From contig CM056740.1 of assembly GCA_029844215.1 (NCBI GenBank), positions 27,571,873 through 27,635,872 on the forward strand: a stretch of DNA of 64,000 bases, given 5' to 3'. Position 1 is the first letter of the stretch, and each line of letters begins with the position of its first letter. Of the stretch, positions 37,607 through 50,439 are shown in pieces. The notes below the pieces were generated by a model. It searched no databases. It worked only from the letters and a program-made list of their open reading frames with translations, and had not been told where the DNA came from. Source of the DNA: Przewalskia tangutica (taxonomy: Eukaryota > Streptophyta > Magnoliopsida > Solanales > Solanaceae). The position numbers and the translations under genes were made by a program.

Positions 37607-38458
37607 CTAGAAAATGAAAGGAAATAGTGCAGATGTTGACAGGAATGTCACCAACATTCTTGACAACACTGGTCCAATACAGTATTTACTGTCTACTGAT
37701 TCAAGCCAAAGATCATTTTATGGTGCTGCTTTCTTCACAAAAAGGGGGAGAAAATGATATGCATATGTTACTGTCTCGAGAGAATGATGATGCTACTGTT
37801 GAGGCTAATGTAGAGAAATGATGAAGCTACTGAATACGATGATGCAGAGGAAGTACTAATGCAGGGGGAGCAGAGAAAGAAGGCTAGATGCTGTAGAGGA
37901 AATGCTAATGCAGAGGAGCAGACGAAGAACACTAGATGATGATGTACAAAGAGAAGAATGCTAGATATTGTTCTGTACAGAGAAAGAGTTATGCAGGAGT
38001 AGAAAGATGTTGAAAGCTGCTACTGCTATATGCTACTGTTATGTGCAGAGAAAGAATTATGCAAGAGCTACTGCTGCTGTGCTGGAAGCTACTGTTGTTT
38101 GTTGAAAATGTTGTTTTGTGAAGAAAGGCAAAAAGGGGGAGAATGTTAAAATCAGAAGTTTTGCCCTTCCTTCACGGACTGAAGCTAATGCTACTGGTCG
38201 ATAAGAAGATGATGCTACTAGTTTGTGTTGAGAATATGGTACGTGTATAAATCTGTATAAGTAGATGATATGTGTATATGTGCTAACATCTTTCTTCTTT
38301 TCTAATCCTATATAAATGGTATATATATGTATATCTTGTATATATTGTGTTTATATGCCATTACAGGTTGAGGGGGAACATTTGTGTGAATTTGTCATTG
38401 TTAGGTCACTTATGCTTAGTTGGTTAAGTTTTGTGAAGAAAAACAAAAAGAGGGAGAA
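37607..38458 (+). other. Copia 3' untranslated region with repeated purine tracts
   Basis: Low-complexity sequence rich in GCTACTG, AGAGAAAGA and GATGATG. Purine tracts of the AAAAAGGGGGAGAA type occur at about 37737, 37861 (GCAGGGGGAGCAGAG) and 38129, and the functional one (AAAAAGAGGGAGAA) lies just before the LTR at 38459. The first and third copies are as good as the last. Confidence 0.7.
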
Positions 38459-39404
38459 TGTTAATGTTAGGATTTGTATCATGACATTTTTCCTAACATA
38501 TCGTTTTCCAGAAAATGTTGGAACAAATGTCTTGACATTTGGGCTGACATTCTGGTAACATTTTTGCATATCTTCATGGATTGTTTTTCAGGAAACTGTG
38601 ACCTTATTTAACATGTGGCAAATTGACTTGGCAAGGAGTATTTAAAGCAGATTATGATCGATGAAGACCAAGTCCAAGTGGAGCATAACTTGAGGAGCAA
38701 GACGTGGAAGAAAAAGTTCAAGTTGTTGAGAAATTCTCTCATCAAGTTTCTGCCACACGTGACCACTTTTAGCTCAACCTCTACAACCAATTGATGAACT
38801 TTTCAAGGAGGACTCTCTACTATAAATAGAGAGGGCATATCAGTGAATCGAGATCCAGAAATAAAATATAAAAATACCAAGAGAGCTCTCGGGATTTCTT
38901 CTCAGAAATCTGGATCACAAAATGTTGCCTGAGTTTGTGACGACATTCTGCATGACATTTCAGTCGTTATTTCAGATTCTAGATTAGTTTTGTATGGAGC
39001 GATTGTAATGAGATGTTTGTCACTTCTATTTAGATAGATTTTTCAGGCATAAGTCATCTGCGACTTAACCTTTTTATTCCTTTTGTATCATCTTGTAAAT
39101 CTTGTAAAGAAAGGAATATATCAATTGTATATACATATATATACAATACTTTGGTCATTAACCATCATGAGTTATATTAATATATAACCTATGAAAATTA
39201 AATTTTTGTGTCTTTATTATTTCCGCTGCATTTTACTCTTCAAAGGTTTTATTCTTTTTTTAACTGAACACTGTTTTTACCGAAATGTCGTCAGTTATGT
39301 CAGACGACATTTTCGTCGATATTTGCAAACAGTTCCAGCATTCGAATTGAGTTAATTTCTAGTTTGTTTTTATTATTCCATAGATGTACCCCCGGGACCC
39401 ATCA
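38459..39404 (+). repeat. 3' LTR of the copia element
   Basis: A 946-bp partner of 24693-25626 with the same ends, TATA box (38821-38828) and terminal inverted repeat (one arm slightly mutated). Confidence 0.93.
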
Positions 39405-39830
39405 GTGTCTACGTGACATTTTTTATAAAAACAATCTAGAAAACTAATTTTTCTAAAAATAAATATGGAAAATGACTTTTGTGAAATATCTGAAATTTTT
39501 CTGATTTTATAAAACCTGTATTTAAAAAAAACATATTATGAAAAATTAGATTTATTAATTAAAAAATCTGAATAATCTGGAAAACTGTAAAGTTTTTTTT
39601 ATTAAAAAAGTGTCCTAATTTTTTTTTTTAATCTAGATTAATTTTAGAAAAACATCTGAAAAACATGATTTTTTTAAAATCATTTTCCAGATTTTTTAAT
39701 AATAAAAACTAATTTTCAAGAATATTTTAAAAGATGGTTTTATAAAATTAAAAAAATTAGATGTGCTAATTTGGAATAATTAGGAGGTGATGAGCTGTCT
39801 GAGAGGGTGATGAACCCTTAAGAGATCATG
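39405..39830. repeat. AT-rich dispersed repeat, right part
   Basis: It begins with the GTGTC target copy and CTACGTGACA, followed by A/T-rich sequence with repeated TCTGAAAAA / AATCTAGA-like phrases. It probably continues the repeat broken at 24692. No coding sense. Confidence 0.4.
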
Positions 39831-40358
39831 TTTAATTGACTTAATAGCATACCATGTTGTTAGATTAAGTTGTGTTGCATGCTTAAGTGGTATGTACGAA
39901 TAATATTGGTAGGGAGTAAATAGGTTTGTTATGGTTAAGGCGACATGATCTTGAGATTATGAGAAGCTATGATACCCGTATTCGGGGAGAATAATGCAAG
40001 CTTGGGACATGGAATATTTGAGGATTTTGGAATATTAGACAATCGTTGAGACCTTAGATAGACAAGGCCTTCACGAGTAAAGTATTTTATGTGTGATCGT
40101 GTTTAAAGTACATGGTATTTGTGAAGTATATTAGAGGTGATGATTCCTTGGTTTGAGTATAAACCACTTGTGATTGAAGTTGATGATTGTTGAGCTGATT
40201 AGAAATGGTATTATCAATTTTAAGGAACTGTAATAGGACCTTAGGAATGTGACTTTGATTACAAAGGAAATACAATGTACTAAGGACTATGCCGAAAGTT
40301 GTATAGCTTGAGACCTTAGATGAACATTCGAGGACGAATGTTTCTAAGGGGGGAAGGA

Positions 40359-43300
40359 TGTTACACCCCGTATTTCCAAGGAAATGATGTGAGAACGTAC
40401 TTAAGGAATTAAGATTTGAATTTTGGAACGAAAGAAAAATCATTTTTTCTTAAGGAAAAATTTCTCAACTTTGTGAAGGAAAAAGTTTATAACATGGAAT
40501 TTGATTCTCAACTTTGGTATATGGAATGAGTATAATATATTGACGTATTGGATCTAATAATATGGGGGCCGTCAAAATTTCACAATTTCGCGGGACTTCG
40601 ATTTAATAAAATTTGACAAAATATCTATTTTCGGCCATAGGGAGGTGGACACTTGTCCCTCATTAACTTGCCCACTTGTCATGACCTTGGACTTGCTAGA
40701 TATTATATATACATGAGAGACTTGCAAGACTCCTCCACACTTAGCCATATTTCAAAAACTTATATCCCTTTCTCCTTCTCTTAGGCATTTTCGGCCCTTG
40801 CATGAAATAAAGAACAAGATATTTTAATCTTTCAATTTTAGTTGTTGATCCAAGATTAGCTCCCTAATGGTGTGCTAAGTCAAGTGATTACTCTCAACAA
40901 GATTGATGCTCAAAGTTTTGCCTTGAAATTGCTAGAGAAATCCTAACATGTTATCCACTTTTTGGAGATGAAACGTGAAGGGAAGATGGATGTAAGGTTG
41001 TAGAGGATACATATATGTGATTGGAACTTGAAGAAGTGGAGCTAAGAAGAAACTGCCGGCCATTATAGTGTGGGCTGTTTTGGACGTTTTTGGGCACAAA
41101 AATGAGGTAAACGTTCTTCTTATTTTAAAGTAATTAGATATTACATGTTGTTATGTTTAAGGGATGAACTTGTGGTAAGGAAGAAATGGAAAATAAGAAG
41201 TGTATGCGATAGATGTTGTGTTGGGCCGAGAGCTTGGCTATTCGAGTCGTTGAATTCGTTGGTTATTATTGTTGTTATTTACACTTGTTGCATGTTATAT
41301 AATGAAGAAAATATTGTTGTTGATAGTTTATATGATTTATATAACATGTTTAAATGTGAATTGGATTATAAGGAATTGTGGAAAAAGGGCTTTGGATTGT
41401 TGTAGTGTTGTGGCCGAGAAACTGCCCAAAAATTGTTAGACGTTGTGGTGTGGTTTTAGGGGCTGTTTTGTGGTGTTATAATTCTGGAAATCAGCCGCCA
41501 TATTACATGTTAAATGTAGTAGATTGAAAATGAAAATCCCGAAAGGTTAAGGGTGTGTAAAGGCGATGAAGGGCCTCACATTTTACCCTTGTTGTTGTTG
41601 AATTGTGGGCTGATTTTATGGACGGTTTTTATATGATTGTGGGGAAGAATTTTACACGTCAAATAGGCGTGTAATCCCCTTTGTTTAACTGTTGGTTGTG
41701 CCCTTAATTGTGGCTTATTTATTGTTGAATTTGGGCTTTGGAAAAGGTGGAAAAGTACGTATAAACGGGGGAAGTGCTGCCCAATTTTTTGTAGAATAAA
41801 AGGACAATTACTTTGTGTATACCTTATACTAAGTGAGCTAGAAGTTGATAGAAGTGTTATTGTATCTATAGGTTGAAGTACTACATTGAGACGTATACTA
41901 GTTTTCAAGTTGGAATAAGCGGATAAGGTATGGAACCTCTTCCTTCTCTCTTTTGACATGTTCTTTGTGTGAACCATAACTGTGGTATTGTTTCAAAATT
42001 TATTCTACTCTTAGAAGTTAAGGAGTATTCATGTTATTGATTCTATGCTAAAGGCATGTCTAAATTATTCCTATGTCCTTACCAAGTCTTATGAGAGATG
42101 TTGGTAAGAGTTTTTAGGAAGTATTGGAGTCAAATTGATGTTGCTAGTTACAACACTAATGAAAAAAGGTATCGAACAAGCCATTGCAACGTTAAATGAA
42201 AGAAGAATCGACAATCAATTATATTGAAATGAGTAGAATGTCATCCATCTGCATAGAAGCTAAGATATAACCAGTTCGTTTTACATTTTCTATGTTCACA
42301 GCTGATCAGATAAAATCTCATGATATATATTAATCACGACTCGTAAATGGATTAATTTGCCAATTCGGATCGGTTATCACTATGCAAATATTTTCATAAT
42401 GTTAGCAGAGGAGCAAGACGAATCTAGATTTCATGTGGTACATGAGGTGGTAGTAACTTGCTATTAAAAGTATACTTGTCTTGATTTTAAAAGTAGAAGT
42501 CACTTGGATTTAAAAGAGTAGGTGCCTTGATGCTACAAGTGTTAGTATCTTGGGGTTTTATAAAGGAAATGATGTACGGCGGACATACATGGTACTTTTG
42601 GGGTTCAAGTCTCTAATATTACATGACGGGATAGTACTTTGGTATTTCTAAAGATGAAGGCATGGTATTGCCTTGGTGTTTATAAAAAAGAAGGCATGGT
42701 AATGCCTTGGTTTTCTAAAGCGAAGGTTCATTTTAGTGGTTCTAATGAGAGTCAAAGATGATTTAAATTGTACATAGTTGCTTGTGATAGCTATAGGTGT
42801 ACAGTCCTTTACATTACACCGAGTCCCGTAATGGGCGGAACATGTCGCATCTTATTTGACTTATAGCACATTACACCGAGTCCCGAACGGGCCTAATATG
42901 TCGTATCAGATATATATTTCATGGAGTAGCTCCCATGACATGCGATGGTACACAATCACTGCGGGTCTGAAGGACTCATGCGGGTTCAATTCCCAGGACA
43001 CATTCCATGGATTAGCTCTCTGTGATGCGAGTATCGTGTACAGATGCTCATTGCGGGTCCACAAGACCCATGCGGGTGAAATAGTCCCATGAGTAGGATT
43101 GCATAATGATTCTGAGGGCGGATGACCCAAATTTTGACATGACTTTAATATTGTGAAATGGTATTTGGAAATGATACGGTTGATCTCACTTTTAAAAAGG
43201 CATATTTTAAAAAGGTACAGTGATACAGTAGTACAGTGATACAGTGGTACAGTGCTACAAGGTACATTTGACTCTTATTTTTATATGGCACGGTAGGATC

Positions 43301-43827
43301 TGGTATTTGAGTTTTCATACTTTCCCCTGTCATTCTTTTGTAGAGCTATGATCTTGTTTATTGTATTTCATTTTTACATACTTGGTACCTTGTTGTACTG
43401 ACCCCCTTCGGGGGGCTGCGTTCATGCCCGCATGTATAGGTACACAATTTGTGGATCCGCGAGCTTAGGATCCTTGCCCAGCTTGTTGAGATGGCTCCCT
43501 TGTTCCGAAACTTGTCATCTTGGTACAGGTCTTTGGTAGTAGACTTGTGTATATTCAGGGGTACGGCGGGGTCTTGTCCCGTCATAAGTTACTGTCCAAA
43601 CTCTTAGAGGTCGGTATTGATATGTGGGCTGGACTTGCGTGAGTTGTACAGTTGTAGTTCCTTTGGGTTGTTTTATATATAATGACGGCCTTGTCGGCTT
43701 TGCCTATTTTACTTTTAAAGAAAAAAATGATGAGTTTTCTTTAGCTTCCGCTGGTTACATGTTATGTATGGGTAGAAGGGTGCCCAGGTAGGGCACCAGT
43801 CGTGGTCCCGTGGTTCGGGGATTGACA
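40359..43827 (+). repeat. LTR of the plus-strand gypsy element
   Basis: A 3469-bp LTR, TGTTACACCCCG to GGGGATTGACA. It is related in segments to the array LTRs in inverse orientation, for example the ATGACGGCC.TGTCGGCTTTGCC block near its end. Confidence 0.88.
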
Positions 43828-43830
43828 GAG

Positions 43831-43842
43831 TGGTATCAGAGC
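43831..43842 (+). other. Primer binding site of the plus-strand gypsy element
   Basis: TGGTATCAGAGC, three bases after the LTR end. Confidence 0.9.
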
Positions 43843-44759
43843 AGTTAGTTCTCGGAATGTCTACAGTATCTAGTAGAGTCTTAGTTATCGGTGTGTTGTG
43901 CACCACACCCATAAACAGGAGGCTACATTACATTTAGGATTGGTTTCTATTCTTTCATCTCTAAGATCGTGCGATAGAGCTGTGGTTAGGGTAGTCCTTC
44001 CCTAACGTATTATTGTGGTTGCAGCTATGCCTCCAAAGAATGCGACAGTGGCCCAGAAGTGGAATATATGGACTTGGTATACAGGTTGGTAAAATTGTTG
44101 TATAGTTGGTATGATGATTGTCACACCCCGAACCCGGGCGTGGTCGTGCCCTACCCGCACCCTCTACCTTAACAACTAAGTAAATCGGAAATTAAATAAC
44201 ACCTCATTTTTAAAAAAACCAACGTGCGTGCAAGGCAAAGCCGGCAAGCTGCCATATAATATACATAAACAAAAGACACTACACCGCATACGAGTCCAAT
44301 CCTACATATGAATACGCACTTCAAGAGTTATATCAACTATGACGGACAAGGCCCCGCTGCATCATAATCGCAAAAGCCTGTACTGAAAGAACTTATACCA
44401 AAAAGATAAACTCCCGAACAGAAGGAGCTATCCAAAAACTCTGAGCAGGGTCCTACACCTGCAGATCACCAAACAGCGTACCTAAACCTGCGGCATGAAC
44501 GCAGCCCCCCGAAGGAGGTCAGTACGAAGAATGTACCAAGTATGTGAAACAGTAAGTACTGTAATGAAATCATAACAGTCTAAACAAAACAGGAGACATG
44601 TATGATAGCCAACCTACAGTACACAATACATAAGCAGTCATATCAAGTCAGGGACGCATGCCCTCAAAGTCACTACTCAAATATAACTATGGGTCTCACG
44701 CCCATAATATCAACCATGCCCGTGGAATCCTTTCTCACTGCCGGCAGTCCATGATATAA

Positions 44760-45370
44760 CAATATCCCTCGTGGTCGCATGCCCCGGAATCCCACATCGT
44801 ATAAGCATGACCATGGGGTAATACAAACAAATCCGGGAATCTAACCCGCTCCTGGTCACATGCCCCGGAATCCCACATCGTATAAGCATGTCATAGGAGT
44901 ATCCCTCGTGGTCGCATGCCCCGGAATCCCACATCGTATAAGCATGACCATGGGGTAATACAAACAAATTCGGGAATCTAACCCGCTCCTGGTCACATGC
45001 CCCGGAATCCCACATCGTATAAGCATGTCCAAGGAGTATCCCTCGTGGTCGCATGCCCCGGAATCCCACATCGTATAAGCATGACCATGGGGTAATACAA
45101 ACAAATCCGAATCTAACCCGCCTCGGTCACATGCCTTAATCCCACGTTGTATAAGCATGTCCAAGGAGTATCCCTCGTGGTCGCATGCCCCGGAATCCCA
45201 CATCGTATAAGCATGACCATGGGGTAATACAAACAAATCCGGGAATCTAACCCGCTCCTGGTCACATGTCCCGGAATCCCACGTCGCATAAGCATGTCCA
45301 AGGAGTATCCATCGTGGTCGCATGCCCTGTAATCCCACATCGTATAAGCATGACCATGGGGTAACACAAA
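44760..45370 (-). repeat. 137-bp tandem repeat in LTR1
   Basis: About 4.5 copies; ATCCCTCGTGGTCGCATGCC recurs at 44764, 44901 and 45038. Each unit has two related halves built on GGAATCCCACATCGTATAAG. Equivalent blocks are in LTR2, LTR3 and LTR4. Confidence 0.92.
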
Positions 45371-45519
45371 TAATGGAAGCATACCCGTGGAATCCCACCT
45401 CACTGTCGGTACGTCCAAGTAAACTTACAACAAGGCAGCCGACCCTCCAACCGAGAGTCGCGGCAACGTAATAAAACATAATACTTGTACTCAAATGCTA
45501 TCACCAGCACACATTGGCA

Positions 45520-45737
45520 ATTCTCAATTAAACAAGCCAAAGTACTTATCAAGGCACACATAGAATAATTCTCAATTAAACAAGCCAAAGTACTTATCAA
45601 GGCACACATAGAATAATTCTCAATTAAACAAGCCAAAGTACTTATCAAGGCACACATAGAATAATTCTCAATTAAACAAGCCAAAGTACTTATCAAGGCA
45701 CACATAGAATAATTCTCAATTAAACAAGCCAAAGTAC
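45520..45737 (-). repeat. 48-bp tandem repeat in LTR1
   Basis: About 4.5 near-perfect copies of a unit starting ATTCTCAATTAAACAAGCC. Because 48 is divisible by three, the frame gives a 16-residue repeating peptide, which is not evidence of a gene. Confidence 0.95.
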
Positions 45738-48020
45738 TACGTACGTACATTCTTTTCAAAAGACTCCTTTTTATGTAAAACCCCAAGATACTAACAGCCG
45801 TAGTATCAAGGTGTGTCTATTTTTCAAAGTAAGTTACTACACTTTTAGAAAACTCTTTTCAAAGCTTGAAATCAAGTAACTTCAAATTTTCACAATCTAG
45901 GCAACTCATGCCTAATAATCAAAATAGACAACTTTCTTAACCTTCCATAAAGCCGTTATAACCAACTTCCCATAAAGCCGTTATAACCCTTTATGGTTTT
46001 AGACATATTCATTCCTTTTTATAACCAAGAGACTTATACTTAAAACCAAGTATCACATACTTACAAATCAAGTTTCTTAACTTTCAAAATACTACAAGTC
46101 TCTTAATATTTAGAAAACAAGTTTCTTCTACTTTTAAACCTCAAGTAACTCACACCTTTAAAACAAGTTACTTCTCTTAAATCATGTCATTTCTCCTCTC
46201 TTAAAACAATTAAGTAAATCACTCCTTTAACTCCCCTAAAGTCATTACAACAACCCTTAAGGTTTGGAACTAAGGCACTAGCCAAAAGGTTTGGACACCA
46301 CTTCCTTTTCAAGACTCTATGTACTTTAAGTAAAATACTTTCACTTTTAAGAATCCAATCTTCACTAAGGAAATGGATTATACAACTTACAATTTAAACA
46401 TCAAAGTACAATCAAGGGAGTACATAGAACGAATTCTATTTTAGGCAATCCAAATACAACCAAGGAATGGATCATTTAAGGAGTAGGACATACTTTCTTT
46501 TAGAAGAGGAGATAGTTCACATACCTTTTTGGCTAAATCCACAAGCTAAGCCGAATACGCCGTACGTAGAAGTGTCAACCTATAATGGTCACAACAAGAC
46601 TATCAACTTCTAGTCTCTAACGTAGAATAATACTAAGTATACGGTCTCTAATTCTACGGAAAATCGGGCAGCACTTCCTTTGTTTCTACTCACTTTGCCA
46701 CCTTTTTCAAGGCCGAATACAATAACCAAACATGCCACATTTAAGGCTCAAAACAACAACCAACCAAAGGGGATTACACGCCTTACAATACGTGTAAAAT
46801 TCCGCCCCACAATTTAATACCTACTAAGTCCATAATCAAGCCATTCTCGGCCAACTTAAACAACAACACAAGTCCTTTCCAAATTCTTTTCCAATTCCAA
46901 GTTCTAAGGTCTAACATGTTATATAGTCATAAACAACTTCAACAACTACAATTTCCTTCTTATACAACATGCGACGACTTAAACCAATAATCAACTTGAA
47001 ATGTAATCTTAAGGCTAAACATGCTAGTTTTCGGATTAGGGTTCCAATAGCCGATATACTTATCAAACTTCATACTATATAACTCATGCTTGCTAATATC
47101 CATAGCTACAACAACAAGTAATCTTAATTACTAAAACGACAAGATCTATACCTTTATAAGCCCTTAAAATTTCCAAGATTCAAAGTCGCGCCTTAGCAAT
47201 TCTTAGCTCCTTTCCTTAAGTTCCAATCCGCTCCAAGCACTCCTTAGAAGCCTATGAAGAACCCATCTTCAAGTTCCAACTTCAAAGTTGAAGAACTCCT
47301 TAAGTTTCCGCCTTGCGACTAATACGAAAACGTCGTTTTTCCGAAATCTTTCTATTGAGATATCCTTACAATACCCTTAGGGACCTTGGGTTTAAGTCTT
47401 GTGAACAATGGATCAAAACTACAAAAATTTTGTGTGAGAAGGATGTCAAAGCCGAGAGCATGTATTGCTAAGCTCAAAGTTCTCTCAATTTTTCTAAGTG
47501 TTGAAGACTAGTCTTGCACTAGTAGTATGCTTATATAACACATTGGATGGCTTAGATTAATACACTTGTGGGCTAGGATGAAGAGCAATTAATGTAAAGC
47601 CAAGTGGACAAGTTGACTTGGTCAACAATCTCAAGCTAGCAAGACTTATCTTCCATGATGGTAAATGACCATTTTACCCTTACAATTTTTCGTCCAAGAC
47701 CATATGTGGGGGTGCCACATGTCGCCCTCTCATTCGTCCATAAAATTCCGTAATCCTCGTGGGCCCCACAAAACGTAAAATTCCTCGGGTGGGCCCCACG
47801 TGACCAAATCCGTAAAAATAAACTTCCATAATGCTAATAAGTTCCATATTCCTCAAATAATGCATTTTGAGAATCCAATTCTGAACAACGAACATTTCTC
47901 CTTTCCGACGTTCGGAAGATTTTCTGCCGGAAAAACAATTCTTCCTTTCGTACCAATTTCCAAGTCTTGATTCCTTACGTACATTCTCTTATACATGTCC
48001 TGGACTTACGGGGTGTAACA

Positions 48021-49792
48021 TTCTTCCCCCCTTAGAAACATTCGTCCCCGAATGTTCTTAGTCGGTTGTCAAGCTATACAAACTCCGGCACAATCTCTAT
48101 ACTATGCCTATCAATCAAAATCGCAAGACCAACGATGCCACACATGGCCACCACATAACATACGTACAAAATCTCAATATTGTTTCTTGTTCCCCAATCC
48201 TTGGATTTACTATCCAAACTTGGCCATTATGCTACATACATTCCCGTTAAGGCTCTTCTCGGTCCTTACGACCTGATTCCGGTGGAACGCATCCACGAAC
48301 TCGTACAACGATCAACTAGACTTGGGCCTTGCATCCCCGGGACCCTATCACATAACGGGACCATTTCTAACTGACATCACCCCATTTCATACTACCGGTT
48401 GACCCAAAATGAGTCCATAACCCGACTCATCGTCACACTTAACTTCTCATTCTTAGTCTGAAATAAATATCTCTCGTATCTCAAGGTACTTCTTACCCTA
48501 TCCCCCTATTCACTAGAGGTTGGTCACATAGGCCAAAGTATTTCTACTGTACAATCTTCCCTATTGGTCTTACACTTATTATGGGGTAACTACAACTTGT
48601 GAACTCTACACAACTATAGTCTCAGTTCACTTACCATTCTTGTCAACATTCTTAACTTTTCACTTTACTAATCAAAGTAATTCCTACCTCTGGGGTACTA
48701 TCACTTACAACTGCTAGCAACAAAGGGAAAACATATATGCTAGGGCGAAATCTGAATCTATCAATGCACGTATGATTCAAAAGAATCGAGATATACCTGT
48801 AACCCCATGCGATGTCGCCTCCTGATCTGTCCGTAGTCACGTCGCTATGCGGTTCAAGGACCGCGAACTATAAACACCACCACGACCTCTACCACGATCG
48901 TGACATCCAACACCACCTTCGGGGACGAGTGTGGAGGAAAGGTAACCAACCATCGGCCTCATAGGCTGAGCCACCTTACCGGTGCTCTTTCTAACAGGAC
49001 ATTCCCACTTCTTGTGGCCCGGACGGTCACAATAAAAACAAACACCTGTGCCATAACGGCATTTCCCCGAATGACGCTTACCACATCTGATACACTGAGG
49101 AATAGGTGGCCTCGACCGAGAAAGTCCTCTGCTCCTCTGAGAACCTCAACCCCTGGAGCTTGGACCGACTCCTAAATACCTCGTGGGGTCCAATCTCCCA
49201 CCTGTGGACTGCGGGGGTATGTAATGGGTAGGCTGGGACGAATATCTCACTCATTCGAGGCTCGTCCAAAACTTCTGGGATAACCAACCGGTCTAGCCTC
49301 TTCTGCCGATCACCGCGTTGGCCTCTACCCTCTGACACACCTGCATCGCCGAATAACCTCCCGCGATGAAATCGTAGCACCGCTATCTTGGTCAATAACA
49401 TAATCGCTTCCTGACCTATAGTCTTCTCCTAATCGAAACCGGAGGCTCGTGCTGGGTCTCAAAATCGCGCAGAAGAACTCGCCATCGCAGACAACATCCG
49501 ATATACCCGGGCATAAGCCCTATCAACTCTCTGAGTCGACTAGTAGCTCTGCTACTCCTTTTGCCCTCTCGATCGTTGCCCTCTATGGAGGCATAACCGT
49601 AACACAAAATCACGTCGGAGAGGAATTATCTTACTAACACGCTCATGGCACGATCTTAGAGTGAGAAGAATAGAAACTAACTCTAAATGTCCTGTAGCCT
49701 CGCGTTTATGGGTGTGGCGCGCAACACACCGATAATCAAGACTCTACTGACACGGTATGTAGACATTCCGAGGATCGCTCTCGATACCACTC
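48021..49792 (-). pseudogene. Internal region 1 of the array: gag remnants, no pol
   Basis: A polypurine tract at 48021-48055, then about 0.75 kb without coding sense. Next comes a gag C-terminal part with CCHC knuckle near 48998-49045, broken by shifts relative to the copy in unit 3. A gag start is at 49592-49594. The primer site at about 49777-49789 is altered (GCTCTCGATACCA). RT, RNase H and integrase are absent. Confidence 0.85.
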
Positions 49793-50439
49793 TGTCACAC
49801 CCGAACCCGGGCGTGATCGTTCCCTACCCGCACCTTCTACCTTAACAACTAAGTAAATCGGAAATTAAATAACACCTTATTTTTTTAAAACCAACGTGCG
49901 TGCAAGGCAAAGCCGATAAGGCGCCATATAATATACATAAACAAAAGACACTACACCGCATACGAGTCCAATCACATATGAATACTGCATTTCTAAGAGT
50001 TATATCAACTATGACGGACAAGGCCCGCTGCATCCATAATCGTATAAAAGCTCAGACTTGAAAGAAGTTATACCAAAAAGATAAACTCCCGAACAGAAGG
50101 AGCTATCCAAAAACTCTGAGCAGGGTCCTACACCTGCAGATCACCAAACAACGTACCTAAACCTGCGGCATGAACGCAGCCCCCCGAAGGAGGTCAGTAC
50201 GAAGAATGTACCAAGTATGTGAAACATTAAGTACAGTAATGAAATCATAACAGCCTAAACAAAACAGGAGACATGTATGATAGCCAACCTACAGTACACA
50301 ATACATAAGCAGTCATATCAAGTTAGGGACGCATGCCCTCAAAGTCACTACTCAAATATAACTATGGGTCTCACGCCCATAATATCAACCATGCTCGTGG
50401 AATCCTTTCTCACTGCCGGCAGTCCATGATATAACAATA

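Larger units (their letters stand above)
24693..39404 (+). mobile_element. Ty1/copia retrotransposon (SIRE-like) with two nested gypsy solo LTRs
   Basis: The LTRs at 24693-25626 and 38459-39404 both run TGTTAATG..CCCATCA. The 5-bp target duplication GTGTC is perfect (24688-24692 and 39405-39409). The primer binding site is at 25629, and a purine tract AAAAAGAGGGAGAA precedes the 3' LTR. Removing the two nested solo LTRs and one target copy of each leaves about 8.2 kb. The gag and PR-integrase-RNase H order is copia-type. The iMet primer site, a coiled-coil gag tail, a long region after pol and several purine-tract repeats point to the SIRE/Maximus lineage (inference). It is non-functional: frames are broken and most of RT is missing. 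Confidence 0.92.
39830..44118 (+). mobile_element. Partial plus-strand gypsy element: 3' internal end, LTR, primer site, gag start
   Basis: The polypurine region at 40318-40358 (ending TTTCTAAGGGGGGAAGGA) leads into the LTR 40359-43827. This is followed by GAG, the primer binding site TGGTATCAGAGC (43831-43842), a leader and a gag-like ATG at 44027. One LTR flanked by internal sequence on both sides is the hallmark of a tandem LTR-internal-LTR arrangement. The left internal part has no readable pol. The right part is cut at 44118 by the minus-strand array. The left border near 39830 is approximate. Confidence 0.75.
44119..48020 (-). repeat. Array LTR1
   Basis: 3902 bp, TGTCACACCCCG to ACGGGGTGTAACA. 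A minus-strand TATATAA box is at 47531-47537. It lacks the 17 bases that LTR3 and LTR4 have before AGAAGAGGAGATAG. Confidence 0.93.

Noticed and set aside
44760..45370. CRISPR-like regular repeats
   Set aside because: The repeats are directly tandem with no unique spacers and lie in plant LTRs.
44856..45494. 212-aa minus-strand open frame, the longest in the window
   Set aside because: It is built from the 137-bp LTR repeat, with no known domain. Open length here reflects repeat structure.
45400..45786. 128-aa frame with a 16-residue repeating peptide, also at 51150, 56647 and 62488
   Set aside because: It is a by-product of the 48-bp tandem repeat, whose length is a multiple of three. It lies inside an LTR and shows no codon or start context of a gene.
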